In this document: positions 56,036 through 64,000 of the stretch, piece after piece
Layout: the number at the start of each line of letters is the position of its first letter
How positions within the stretch are numbered: position 1 is the first letter of the stretch
Assembly: GCA_963818695.1 (NCBI GenBank)
Contig: CAWFTG010000001.1
Span: forward strand, 496,001-560,000
Direction of reading: 5' to 3'
DNA from: AP-15 sp963818695
GTDB lineage: Bacteria > Pseudomonadota > Alphaproteobacteria > ATCC43930 > CGMCC-115725
Length of the DNA: 64,000 nt
Program-made: the position numbers and the translations under genes
The notes under the pieces: model-generated
Told to the model about the DNA's origin: nothing
Database searches by the model: none
What the model saw: the letters and a program-made list of their open reading frames with translations, nothing else

Positions 56036-56110
56036 ATTCCCGCGAAAGCGGGAATCCATAGGTAGCAGGTGTCCTTGAAGGTCGCCCTGGGCCCCCGCGT
56101 TAGCGGGGGC
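56036..56110 (+). repeat. two-hairpin dispersed repeat, copy 2
   Basis: Hairpins ATTCCCGC-GAAA-GCGGGAAT (56036-56055) and GCCCCCGC-GTTA-GCGGGGGC (56091-56110). It is the reverse-complement-oriented partner of the copy at 26511-26582. Here it overlaps the predicted 5' end of the PotB-type gene. Confidence 0.8.
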
Positions 56111-57013
56111 GACGATGAAACACTGAAACTTATCGGTTTATTTGAAGCGACCGCAGGGCGCCGCAAAATATCGATCATCGCCTACTTGCAGACACTGCCG
56201 CTCGCGGTTGTGTTTCTGCTGTTTTTCGTCGTGCCGATTGCATTGGTCGTCGTAGTCAGCTTTTTCGGATATGAAACCTATCAGATCCTGATCCCAGCCT
56301 TTACCCTGGACAATTACCGGGAGGTCTTTTCGGAAGCGGTCACCTACAGCACCTACCTGATCACCATGAAATTCTGCGTCATCGTCTGGGCGATTACGTC
56401 GGTACTCGGTTTCTTCATAGCCTATTTCCTTGCCTTTCAGCTGCGCAGCCGGACCTCGCAGACAGTGCTCCTCCTCATCTGCTCGATACCGTTCTGGACC
56501 TCGATTGTAATTCGCATGATCGCTTGGATACCGCTCCTCGGCCGCAATGGTCTCGTCAACCGCTCGTTGATGGGCATCGGCGTCTTCGACGGGCCACGGG
56601 AATGGCTGCTCTACTCCGAATTCGCCGTTATTCTCGGCTACGTCCATCTCTACACGCTGATGATGATCGTGCCGATCTTTAATTCGATGATGCGGATCGA
56701 CCGCTCGGTGATCGAGGCAGCCACTGACGCGGGCGCCAGTACGTTGCAGGTTCTGTGGACCGTCATTTTGCCGCTGTCGAAAACCGGGATTGCCATCGGC
56801 TCGATATTCGTGATCGCCATGGTGATGGGAGACTTTGTTACCGTCGACGTGCTCGGCGGTGGGCAGGTCGCTTCGGTAGGCAAGCAGATCGCCACCCAGC
56901 TCTCCTATCTCCAATTTCCTCCGGCTGCCGCCAATGCGATGGTCCTGTTGCTGGCGGTCGTCGCGATGATTGCCCTCCTGGTGCGTGTCGTCGACATTCG
57001 CAAGGAGCTGTGA
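56069..57013 (+). CDS. PotB-type ABC permease; start lies inside a repeat
   Basis: This is an inner-membrane permease of about 314 residues with six spans and an EAA loop (IEAATDAGASTLQVLWTVILP). It forms the channel with the next gene. The only good start is a GTG at 56069, which lies within the dispersed repeat copy 2, so the first about 15 residues (SLKVALGPRVSGGDD) are coded by repeat DNA. The family normally starts just before the first membrane span (IIAYLQTLPLAVVFLLFFVV). I see no ATG between the repeat and that span. Either the repeat has been co-opted as the N-terminus or a non-standard start (CTG) is used. Confidence 0.82.
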   Translation: MSLKVALGPRVSGGDDETLKLIGLFEATAGRRKISIIAYLQTLPLAVVFLLFFVVPIALVVVVSFFGYETYQILIPAFTLDNYREVFSEAVTYSTYLITMKFCVIVWAITSVLGFFIAYFLAFQLRSRTSQTVLLLICSIPFWTSIVIRMIAWIPLLGRNGLVNRSLMGIGVFDGPREWLLYSEFAVILGYVHLYTLMMIVPIFNSMMRIDRSVIEAATDAGASTLQVLWTVILPLSKTGIAIGSIFVIAMVMGDFVTVDVLGGGQVASVGKQIATQLSYLQFPPAAANAMVLLLAVVAMIALLVRVVDIRKEL

Positions 57014-57015
57014 GG

Positions 57016-57858
57016 ATGCACGGCGCCGCGCGTCAGCCGATGTTCTACGGGCTCGCGGTGCTTTTTGGGCTCTTTGTCGTGTTCCTTTACGGACCGATCG
57101 CGACCGTTGTGGTGCTCGCCTTCCAGGGGCCCGAAGGCGGGCTCGTCTTTCCGATGAATGGCGTTTCGCTGCATTGGTTCGGCGAGCTGTTCCGCCCCCA
57201 GTCGATCGGCGACATTTGGGGCTCGTTCGATCGCTCGATCACTCTTGGCGCGATCGTGATGGTCGCGACGGTATTGTTTTCCTTTCTCGCTGGCCTTGCC
57301 TTCCGTCGCCGCTTCCCCGGCGCCACCGCCTTGTTTTATGTCGTCATCGCCAGCCTGGTGATGCCGTCGGTCGTGATCAGCCTCGGCATTGGCGCGATGT
57401 TCGAGATGCTCGGGATCGAGCGGGCCTGGTACAGCTCGGCGCTCGGCGCCCACCTCACCTGGACCTTGCCGTTTGGCCTCCTGATCATGCTGGCGGTGTT
57501 CAACCGCTTCAATCCTGCCTTCGAGGAAGCGGCCCGCGATTTGGGCGCCACGGGCTGGCAGACGGTCCGTCACGTCGTCGTGCCGATCATTGCTCCGAGC
57601 CTGGTCGGGGTCGCGCTGTTCGGTTTCACCCTATCCTACGACGAGATCGCGCGAACCTCGCAGTCGGTCGGTGCGCTGAACACGCTGCCGCTCGAGCTCG
57701 AAGCGATGCAGACCAATGCCACCACCCCGGTCATCTACGCCTTGGGTGCGATGACGACGGGTCTCTCCCTCCTCGTCATTTGTGCATGTTTGCTGGGGGT
57801 CATTACAGTGCGCCGGCGCCGCACAAGATTCGGCTCCGATGCCGGCAAGGCGGTATGA
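57016..57858 (+). CDS. PotC-type ABC permease
   Basis: This is a 280-residue inner-membrane permease with six spans. The EAA loop is FEEAARDLGATGWQTVRHVVVP. It pairs with the PotB-type protein, whose stop is three bases upstream (57013), and ATPase at 53568. The ATG at 57016 has GTGAGG in front. The C-terminus is a short basic tail (RRRRTRFGS). It is directly followed by the HyuA gene, 7 bases later, so the importer and hydrolase are probably one operon. Confidence 0.9.
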   Translation: MHGAARQPMFYGLAVLFGLFVVFLYGPIATVVVLAFQGPEGGLVFPMNGVSLHWFGELFRPQSIGDIWGSFDRSITLGAIVMVATVLFSFLAGLAFRRRFPGATALFYVVIASLVMPSVVISLGIGAMFEMLGIERAWYSSALGAHLTWTLPFGLLIMLAVFNRFNPAFEEAARDLGATGWQTVRHVVVPIIAPSLVGVALFGFTLSYDEIARTSQSVGALNTLPLELEAMQTNATTPVIYALGAMTTGLSLLVICACLLGVITVRRRRTRFGSDAGKAV

Positions 57859-57865
57859 GGCGCCC

Positions 57866-59938
57866 ATGTACCTGATCGGCGTCGATGTCGGCGGCACGTT
57901 CACGGACATTGTGTTCGCCGATACGAAATCCGGCCGAACCTTGATCCATAAGACGCCGACGACAAGAGACGACCCGTCGCGTGGTGTGGTCGCCGCGATT
58001 GGCGAGCTGTGCGCGCGCTTCGATCTACCCCGCCAGGCGATCGACCATGTGCTGCACGGCACGACGATCGGCACCAACGCAGTGTTGGAGCACGATGGGG
58101 CGGTGACCGGGATGATTACCACTGCCGGATATCGCGATATCGCCCACATCGGACGACACCAGCGACCGCAGCATTATTCGATCCGCCAGGAGATTCCTTG
58201 GCAAGATCGACCGCTTGTCCGACGCCGGCATCGTCTGACGGTTGCCGGGCGCTTGGCGCCGCCGCGCGGCGAGGAATTGGTTCCGCTCGATGAGGCGGCA
58301 GTGCGCGAGGCCGCTCGCGTGCTGCGCGCTGCAGGCGTCGAGGCGATCGCAGTCTGCTTTCTGTTCTCTTATCTGAACCCGGCGCATGAAGAGCGGGCGC
58401 GTGAGATCGTGCGCGAGGAATTCCCGCATTGCTTCACCTGCACCTCGGCTGAGGTGGCGCCGCAATTCCGCGAGTTCGAACGTTTTACCACCGCTTTGCT
58501 CAACGCCTTTGTCGGGCCGCGGCTGCGCGACTACGTCGCCCGGCTAGCCGGCAGCCTCAGTACCGAAGGCTTCGCGGGCGATCTGCATGTGATGTGTTCC
58601 AATGGCGGGGTCGCGACGCCGGCGACTGTCGCGAAGATCCCCGTAGCGACCTTGCTCTCGGGACCGGCTGCGGGCGTTCTCGGGGGTGCCTGGAGTGGGG
58701 CGCTGTCGGGGCGCAATCGGCTGATCACCTTCGATGTCGGCGGCACTTCAGCCGACATCGGCATCGTCGTCGATGGCCGTTTTGCCGAGGCCACGGCCCG
58801 CGACACCTGGATCGGCGGATACCCGGTACTGGCCCCGATGATCGACATCCATACGATCGGCGCAGGCGGCGGTTCGATCGCTTATCTCGATAGCGCCGGC
58901 GCTTTTCGCGTCGGCCCCCGCAGCGCCGGGGCCGATCCGGGGCCGGCAGCCTATGGCCGGGGCGGCGTCGAGGCGACCGTGACCGACGCCAATCTCGTGC
59001 TCGGCCGGCTCGACCCCGAAAATTTTCTGGGCGGCGCAATGCGGCTCGATCCCGCCGCCGCGCGCAGCGCCGTCTCTAGTCTGTCGGGACGGCTGGGCCT
59101 TGGCCTGGAGGAGGCGGCCGAGGGCATCCTCACGATTGTCAATGCCAACATGGCGAATGCGATCAGCTCGCGCACCGTGCAAAAGGGCCTCGACCCCCGC
59201 GGTTTTGCGCTCGTGGCGTTCGGTGGCGCCGGGCCGCTGCATGGAGCCGAGGTAGCGCGGGCGCTTGGCATCCCCGAAGTCATCGTGCCGGCTTATCCCG
59301 GTATCACCTCGGCGGTCGGGCTGTTGACCACCGACCTCAAATACGACTCGGTTCGCACCGAATTCCAAGCCGGGGAGGCGGTCGATCGCGACCGGCTCGA
59401 CACCGATCTTGCGGCGATGCAGCATGATCTCACGCGCCAGCTCGGCGCTGATGGGGTGGCCGCCGACAACGTCGTCTTCGAGCGCGCGGGCGATCTGCGC
59501 TATGTCGGACAAGGCTACGAGCTGCGCGTCCCCTTTCCCGACGGCCAATTGGACCAGGCTGCGCTTGAGCAAATCTTCGTGCGCTTCGCCGAGCTACACC
59601 GGGCCGAGTACGGGCATGTGTTCGAGGCGAGCCCGATCGAGATCGTCAACATCCGTATCACCGGCATCGGTAGCATGCCAAAGATCACAGCGCCGCAGCC
59701 AACGAGCGGCGGCAGCCTCGCCGAGGCGCTCGTCAAGACCACGCGCTGCGTGTTCCGCCACAGCGGCGCCCTCGAAGTCATGACGACGCCGTTCTACCGG
59801 CGCAACTTATTGCCGTTGGAGCAACCGATCTCCGGACCGGCAATCGTGCTGCAAACCGATTCGACGACGGTGGTACCACCGGGTACGACCCTGATCGCCG
59901 AAGTGAGCGGCAATCTGGTTCTGACGATAGGCCAATAG
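57866..59938 (+). CDS. hydantoinase/oxoprolinase-family subunit A
   Basis: This is a 690-residue HyuA-type protein. It starts YLIGVDVGGTFTDIVFAD, has LHGTTIGTNAVLEHDGAVTG, SNGGVATPATVAKIPVATLL, FDVGGTSADIGIVVDG and GAGGGSIAYLD, typical of ATP-dependent hydantoinase/5-oxoprolinase and acetophenone-carboxylase large subunits. It acts in the cytoplasm with the HyuB subunit encoded downstream. Known members open cyclic amides (hydantoin, oxoproline) or carboxylate ketones using ATP. Cyclic-amide opening fits the neighbouring cyanuric-acid-amidohydrolase-like gene. The ATG at 57866 is tightly linked to the PotC gene. Confidence 0.9.
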   Translation: MYLIGVDVGGTFTDIVFADTKSGRTLIHKTPTTRDDPSRGVVAAIGELCARFDLPRQAIDHVLHGTTIGTNAVLEHDGAVTGMITTAGYRDIAHIGRHQRPQHYSIRQEIPWQDRPLVRRRHRLTVAGRLAPPRGEELVPLDEAAVREAARVLRAAGVEAIAVCFLFSYLNPAHEERAREIVREEFPHCFTCTSAEVAPQFREFERFTTALLNAFVGPRLRDYVARLAGSLSTEGFAGDLHVMCSNGGVATPATVAKIPVATLLSGPAAGVLGGAWSGALSGRNRLITFDVGGTSADIGIVVDGRFAEATARDTWIGGYPVLAPMIDIHTIGAGGGSIAYLDSAGAFRVGPRSAGADPGPAAYGRGGVEATVTDANLVLGRLDPENFLGGAMRLDPAAARSAVSSLSGRLGLGLEEAAEGILTIVNANMANAISSRTVQKGLDPRGFALVAFGGAGPLHGAEVARALGIPEVIVPAYPGITSAVGLLTTDLKYDSVRTEFQAGEAVDRDRLDTDLAAMQHDLTRQLGADGVAADNVVFERAGDLRYVGQGYELRVPFPDGQLDQAALEQIFVRFAELHRAEYGHVFEASPIEIVNIRITGIGSMPKITAPQPTSGGSLAEALVKTTRCVFRHSGALEVMTTPFYRRNLLPLEQPISGPAIVLQTDSTTVVPPGTTLIAEVSGNLVLTIGQ

Positions 59939-59953
59939 GGACCGCAGGCATCC

Positions 59954-61753
59954 ATGGTTCAACCTTTCCCAATCGATAGCATCACTGCGAGCGTGGTGCA
60001 GGGCGCGCTTGAAAACATCGCGGTCGAGATGGGCTACAAGCTGATGCGCATGTCCTATTCGTCGATCATCCGCGAATCCGAAGATTTCGGTGCGGCGCTG
60101 GTCGATGCGGATGGGCGCGGGCTCGCCGAGTCGGCACAGTCGACGCCGCTGCAATCGGGGCCGATTCCCGGTTATATCCGCGGCATCTTGAAAGCGCTGC
60201 GCGAACGCGGGGATGCGGTGCGACCCGGCGATGTGATCATGCACAACGACGCCTATGGCGGCGCCAGCCATGGGCCTGATGTGGGTTTCGCGGTGCCTGT
60301 GTTTCACGACGGGCGGCTCGTTGCTTTCGCCGCTACCACTGCACATCATCTCGATATCGGCGCGCTGACCCCGGGGAGCTGCGGGATCGTCGACGCGATC
60401 GACGCCTATGCCGAGGGGCTCCAGTTCAAAGCCATCAAAGTGTACGACCGCGGTGCTCGCAACGATGCGGTGTGGCAGTTATTACGCGATAACATCCGCG
60501 TCTCCGACCTCGTCGTCGGCGATATGGAGGCGCAGATTGCCGCGGCGCGGATCGGCGCCGAGCGGCTCGGCCGATTGATAGAGCGCTATGGCTATGAGCG
60601 CTTTACCGCAGCCTCCAATGCAGTCATGGACTACGCCGAACGTCTGATGCGGCAGGCAATTGCAGCACTGCCGGACGGCGACTATAGCGCGCGCACAATG
60701 ATCGACGGGTTTATCGGCAGTCCCGATCCGCAGAAACGCCATCTGCCGATTGTCGCGACTGTGCGAGTGAACGGCGACGAGATCGAGGTCGATCTGACAG
60801 GCACCGCCGATCAGGTCCCCGATCGGCCGATCAACATGCCGTTCGAGGGCACCGTCGATGTCGCGGTGTGGTTGACGGTGCGTTCGGTGCTGCTCGACAC
60901 GGCCGTGTGCGGCCATATCCCGGTGAATGATGGCCTGCTGCGTCCGATCAAAATCACCGCGCCGCTCGGCTCGCTCGCCAACCCGGTGTTTCCGGCGCCG
61001 ACGATTGCTCGCTTCTGCCCTGGCAACCAGGTCGCGGACACAGTGATGAAAGCATTGGCGCAAGCCCTTCCCGGGCAAGTCTCTGCTGGAATTGGCAATC
61101 TCAAGGTCATTGCATTCTCCGGCATGCGACAGGGCAAACACTGGGTCCATATGGAGATCTTCGAGGGCAGCTACGGCGGCCGCGGCGGACTCGACGGGAT
61201 GGATGCGGTCGACACCCTCTACGCCAATACCCGCAACAACCCGATCGAGGATATCGAGAGCCATTTGCCGCTGCGGGTCAGCCGCTACGAACTACGCGAG
61301 GGTGTGAGCGGGGCGGGGGCGTGGCGGGGCGGCCTCGGCTCAGTGCGCGAGTTCGCTTATCTGAGCGATGGCGGCGCCTCGGTCGAAGGCGAGGGCCATG
61401 AATTCGCACCGTGGGGGTTCGCCGGCGGCGAGCCCGGACATCCGGCCGAGCTGCGGCTGGTCCGGCGAGACGGAACGGTAGAAATGCTGCCGTCGAAGGT
61501 TCCGCATATGCAGATCCGGGCCGGCGAGCGATTTGTTTGTATCGGCCCGGCCGGGGGCGGTTACGGCGACCCTCTCGCGCGCGAACCGGCGCGGGTGCGC
61601 GACGATGTCGCCGATGGTTTGCTTCCAGCGGAGGTGGCTCGCCGCGAATACGGTGTTGCGCTTACCTCTGCAGGCGATCTTTGCGAGGAGGAGACGGCTC
61701 GCCTGCGTTCCGAGATGATCAACGCGCGGACAGACCCGATCCGATCGGGCTAG
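59954..61753 (+). CDS. hydantoinase/oxoprolinase-family subunit B
   Basis: This is a 599-residue HyuB-type protein. It has LENIAVEMGYKLMRMSYSSI, RESEDFGAALVDADGRGLAE, GDVIMHNDAYGGASHGPDV and, near the C-terminus, GRGGLDGMDAVDTLYANTRNNP and a GxAGGxYG-type segment (GPAGGGYGDPL). It is the partner of HyuA in ATP-dependent cyclic-amide hydrolysis or carboxylation. The ATG at 59954 is 15 bases after HyuA. The two subunits' order (A then B) and lengths match the usual pairs. The gene ends just before a sigma-54 site. Confidence 0.9.
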   Translation: MVQPFPIDSITASVVQGALENIAVEMGYKLMRMSYSSIIRESEDFGAALVDADGRGLAESAQSTPLQSGPIPGYIRGILKALRERGDAVRPGDVIMHNDAYGGASHGPDVGFAVPVFHDGRLVAFAATTAHHLDIGALTPGSCGIVDAIDAYAEGLQFKAIKVYDRGARNDAVWQLLRDNIRVSDLVVGDMEAQIAAARIGAERLGRLIERYGYERFTAASNAVMDYAERLMRQAIAALPDGDYSARTMIDGFIGSPDPQKRHLPIVATVRVNGDEIEVDLTGTADQVPDRPINMPFEGTVDVAVWLTVRSVLLDTAVCGHIPVNDGLLRPIKITAPLGSLANPVFPAPTIARFCPGNQVADTVMKALAQALPGQVSAGIGNLKVIAFSGMRQGKHWVHMEIFEGSYGGRGGLDGMDAVDTLYANTRNNPIEDIESHLPLRVSRYELREGVSGAGAWRGGLGSVREFAYLSDGGASVEGEGHEFAPWGFAGGEPGHPAELRLVRRDGTVEMLPSKVPHMQIRAGERFVCIGPAGGGYGDPLAREPARVRDDVADGLLPAEVARREYGVALTSAGDLCEEETARLRSEMINARTDPIRSG

Positions 61754-61785
61754 TCGGCCACCTCACGCCACCCCGACCCGCGAAC

Positions 61786-61800
61786 TGGCACAAAAAGTGC
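61786..61800 (+). promoter_or_regulatory. possible sigma-54 promoter before binding protein 4
   Basis: TGGCACA-AAAA-GTGC with correct GG to GC spacing. The -24 box has one change and the -12 box reads GTGC. It lies 33 bases before the ATG at 61833. Medium support. Confidence 0.45.
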
Positions 61801-61832
61801 GTACTTAGGATCGCTCAGGATGGAGGCGAGGG

Positions 61833-62876
61833 ATGTGTGATCATCGCGGCATTGGCGAGGTTTCGATCGACCGGCGTGCTTTTCTGCGCCGCGGCGCGGC
61901 TGCGGGGGCCATCGCCGTAGCTGTGCCGACGGGTTTCTTTAATGGACCGGCCCAAGCCGCCGAGACATTCAAGGCCACGCATGGCAGCGGTTTCTGCAAC
62001 AGCGCCTTTTTTATCACGCATGCCAAACAATTGGGCAAAGAATACGGACTGACGCTCGAATTCGTGAACACTCCGACCTTCGCCGAGATGGTCACGTTCC
62101 TCGGCGCCGGCATGGTCGACGTCAGCGTCCTCCCATACACCAGCTTTATCGGCCTTTATGACAAGGAGGCTCCGATCAAGATTGTCGGCGGCGGGGGCAT
62201 CGAAGGCTGCGTGATCGTGGCCCAGCCCGGCCTCGACACGGCGGCCAAGCTCAAGGGCAAAACCCTTGGCACCTTTCAGATGGATACCCTCGAGGTATTG
62301 CCGTACGATTGGCTGAAAAAGAATGGAGTCAAGTTCAGCGACATTACGGTCCGCTACATGGGCAATACTCCCGAAGCAGTCGAGGCGTTCAAGGCCGGCG
62401 CGCTGGACTTCATCTGCACGATCGAGCCTTACGCCTCGGCGCTGCTCAACGACGTCAAGGGGTCGGTGCTGTTGTCGAACGGAGTCGACATCTATGGGCC
62501 GCACTACACCGACTGCGTGCTCGCGGCGCGCACGAGCGTCATCGAGGAGCATCGAGAGGATTTGAGGGCACTGATCAAGGCGATGCTGAAGGCCCAGCTG
62601 ATGTTCGAGCAGCAGCGCGAGCAGATCCTCGGCGAACTCGTCGGCACTTACTACAAGACCTCGCTCGAAAACGCGCGCATTGGCGCGCAGAGGCAGCCGC
62701 CTTGCGTCGATCAGCGGGCGCAGACCGATTTCATCCTCGGCCGTGTCGATTCGATCCTCGAGATGGGCTACATCAAAAAGAAGCCTGGGCGCGATGCGAT
62801 CGACTGGACGTTGCTCGAGGAAGCTATCAAGGAAGAGCCGGAGGTCTATTCGCAGCTGAAATACAAATCGGCATGA
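61833..62876 (+). CDS. NMT1/SsuA-type ABC substrate-binding protein 4
   Basis: This is a 347-residue binding protein with a Tat-like signal (IDRRAFLRRGAAAGAIAVAV). The mature part (FKATHGSGFCNSAFFITHAK, YGLTLEFVNTPTFAEMVTFL, MVDVSVLPYTSFIGLYDKE, LKGKTLGTFQMDTLEVLPYD) fits NMT1/THI5 and TauA-like proteins. It is not closely like the proteins at 43-47 kb, so it probably binds a different or modified ligand. The stop overlaps the start of its permease as ATGA (62873-62876). The ATG at 61833 follows GGAGG at 61822. The ligand is unknown. Confidence 0.82.
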   Translation: MCDHRGIGEVSIDRRAFLRRGAAAGAIAVAVPTGFFNGPAQAAETFKATHGSGFCNSAFFITHAKQLGKEYGLTLEFVNTPTFAEMVTFLGAGMVDVSVLPYTSFIGLYDKEAPIKIVGGGGIEGCVIVAQPGLDTAAKLKGKTLGTFQMDTLEVLPYDWLKKNGVKFSDITVRYMGNTPEAVEAFKAGALDFICTIEPYASALLNDVKGSVLLSNGVDIYGPHYTDCVLAARTSVIEEHREDLRALIKAMLKAQLMFEQQREQILGELVGTYYKTSLENARIGAQRQPPCVDQRAQTDFILGRVDSILEMGYIKKKPGRDAIDWTLLEEAIKEEPEVYSQLKYKSA

Positions 62877-63793
62877 CCTCTACTCCGGTCGCGCCCGCCC
62901 GGGCGGCGCCGTTCGCTTCGGCACCGCAGTGGCGGCGTGCCCGGGGTCTCCTCCGAGTTTGGCTGCCTCAGCTGGGCTGGACTATTGTCTCGGTGGGGTT
63001 GTTCGCCGTGATCTGGGAAGTGTGCTGGTATTTCGGCTGGGCCGATCCGCGCTTACTTCCCCCGCCGCACGTTTTTCTCAGTGATCTGACAGCCCAGGCC
63101 AAGTTCTTTAACACTGCCCAGCGCTGGCAAATCGGTGTCGACGCCAATGCCGGGCCGAGCCCGGCCCTGGCGGTGCTGATCACAATCCTGTCGTCGACGA
63201 TGAGGGTCTTCGCCGGGCTCGGCCTCGCTATGGTCATCAGCATCTGCCTCGGCGTCGCGATACGCTACTTCCGGCTGATCGAGCATTTGACCTTGCCGAC
63301 GATCACGTTACTCGCTCCAGTCTCGCCGGTGGCGTGGCTGCCGGTCGCGATCTTCTTGTTCGGGATCGGCAACGGGCCGGCGATCTTCATGGTCTTTGTC
63401 GCGCTGTTCTTTCACATGATCCTGGCGACGATTACCCAAATAGATGGAGCCAACCCCAATTACATAAACGTGGCTCGCACAATGGGCGCCAGCAAATGGC
63501 AGATTTATCGGCGGGTCATATTGCCGGCGATCTTGCCCGGGCTGCTCGTGGTATTGCGGTTCAACCTGTTCGGCGCCTGGATGGTGGTGCTGATCGCCGA
63601 AGCGACCGGCGTCGGCTTTGGCCTCGGTCAGGTCATCATGATGGCGCGCAACACCTTCAACCCCAGCCTGGTGTTTTTCACGATCGTCATCATCGGGCTA
63701 TTGGGGTTCAGCTTCGATTTTCTGCTGCGGCAGCTCCAGCGCCGCCTTCTCTATTGGCTGCCCAACCGGACCGCAGGGTTGGCCGATGTCTGA
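62873..63793 (+). CDS. ABC transporter permease, TauC/SsuC type
   Basis: This is a 306-residue inner-membrane permease with an N-terminal cytoplasmic region (RAAPFASAPQWRRARG), then spans and the loop VARTMGASKWQIYRRVILPA, which is the EAA contact for the ATPase. It overlaps the binding protein by four bases and the ATPase by eight bases, so the three genes are coupled. The family is that of taurine, sulfonate, nitrate and pyrimidine importers. Substrate unknown. Confidence 0.88.
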   Translation: MTSTPVAPARAAPFASAPQWRRARGLLRVWLPQLGWTIVSVGLFAVIWEVCWYFGWADPRLLPPPHVFLSDLTAQAKFFNTAQRWQIGVDANAGPSPALAVLITILSSTMRVFAGLGLAMVISICLGVAIRYFRLIEHLTLPTITLLAPVSPVAWLPVAIFLFGIGNGPAIFMVFVALFFHMILATITQIDGANPNYINVARTMGASKWQIYRRVILPAILPGLLVVLRFNLFGAWMVVLIAEATGVGFGLGQVIMMARNTFNPSLVFFTIVIIGLLGFSFDFLLRQLQRRLLYWLPNRTAGLADV

Positions 63794-64000
63794 GCCGGCG
63801 ATTTGCTGCCGCGGAGTGGGCAAGGTCTGGGCAGCCGGCACCGAGCGCGCCCACGAAGCGCTGCGCGCGATCGACCTCACCGTCGATGCCGGTGAGTTCG
63901 TCGTCGTGCTCGGTCCGTCCGGGTGCGGCAAGAGCACGCTCCTATACCTGATCGCCGGGCTCGAAGAAACCAGCGCCGGCGAGATAACCGCAAATGGCAT
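63786..64000 (+). CDS. ABC transporter ATPase, partial (runs off the window)
   Basis: The first about 71 residues of an SsuB/TauB-type ATPase: MSEPAICCRGVGKVWAAG, then VVVLGPSGCGKSTLLYLIAG (Walker A) and EETSAGEI. The rest lies beyond the window. The ATG at 63786 overlaps the permease stop. It completes the importer begun at 61833. Confidence 0.85.
   Translation, partial: MSEPAICCRGVGKVWAAGTERAHEALRAIDLTVDAGEFVVVLGPSGCGKSTLLYLIAGLEETSAGEITANG

Overview
The window is GC-rich, densely coded DNA that looks like a soil or plant-associated alphaproteobacterium. This is an inference from a PEP-CTERM/XrtA-type exopolysaccharide glycosyltransferase, a PEP-CTERM-like secreted protein, a fused CysN-CysC, many Tat-exported ABC binding proteins and several class III cyclase/TolB/TPR proteins. 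No rRNA, tRNA or CRISPR array was seen.

Left part (1-16 kb): exopolysaccharide and secretion. A truncated GNAT gene, a UDP-glucuronate epimerase, a frameshifted nucleotide-sugar dehydrogenase, a large secreted glycoside hydrolase and a TIGR03087-type glycosyltransferase form one plus-strand run. They are followed by two adenylate-cyclase/TolB/TPR proteins (the second has lost both metal-binding aspartates), a PEP-CTERM-type protein, a secreted HEXXH metalloprotease, a secreted protein of unknown function and a sterol-desaturase-family enzyme. Two CRP-like palindromes lie upstream of the second cyclase and of the metalloprotease.

Middle (16-39 kb): an IS1380 remnant, an orphan sugar-ABC permease pair and a Hint-domain protein with an Asp-His repeat. 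Then comes a glycan module: an AT-richer putative glycosyltransferase, a GH5-like hydrolase, a PAPS sulfotransferase, a PBS-linker/DUF4214-like protein, a 1646-residue protein with three glycosyltransferase units, a GDP-mannose 3,5-epimerase, a TauE-like exporter and CysD/CysNC. Together these could make nucleotide sugars and PAPS for a sulfated surface polysaccharide. A patch of gene remnants follows (36.9-37.8 kb).

Right part (39-64 kb): a catabolic island. It contains an HpaB-type flavin monooxygenase with a flavin reductase, a Rieske oxygenase, a cupin, an FAD monooxygenase, a cyanuric-acid-amidohydrolase/barbiturase-family enzyme, HyuA/HyuB-type hydantoinase or carboxylase subunits, and four ABC importers or parts of importers (three NMT1/SsuA-type, one PotABCD-type). 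Several transcription units start at close matches to the sigma-54 -24/-12 promoter (TGGCACG-N4-YTGC). My reading is a nitrogen-scavenging island for a cyclic amide or N-heterocycle; the substrate is unknown.

Several otherwise intact genes carry single-base frameshifts. These are either sequence errors or fresh pseudogenes; I annotate what the given sequence shows.
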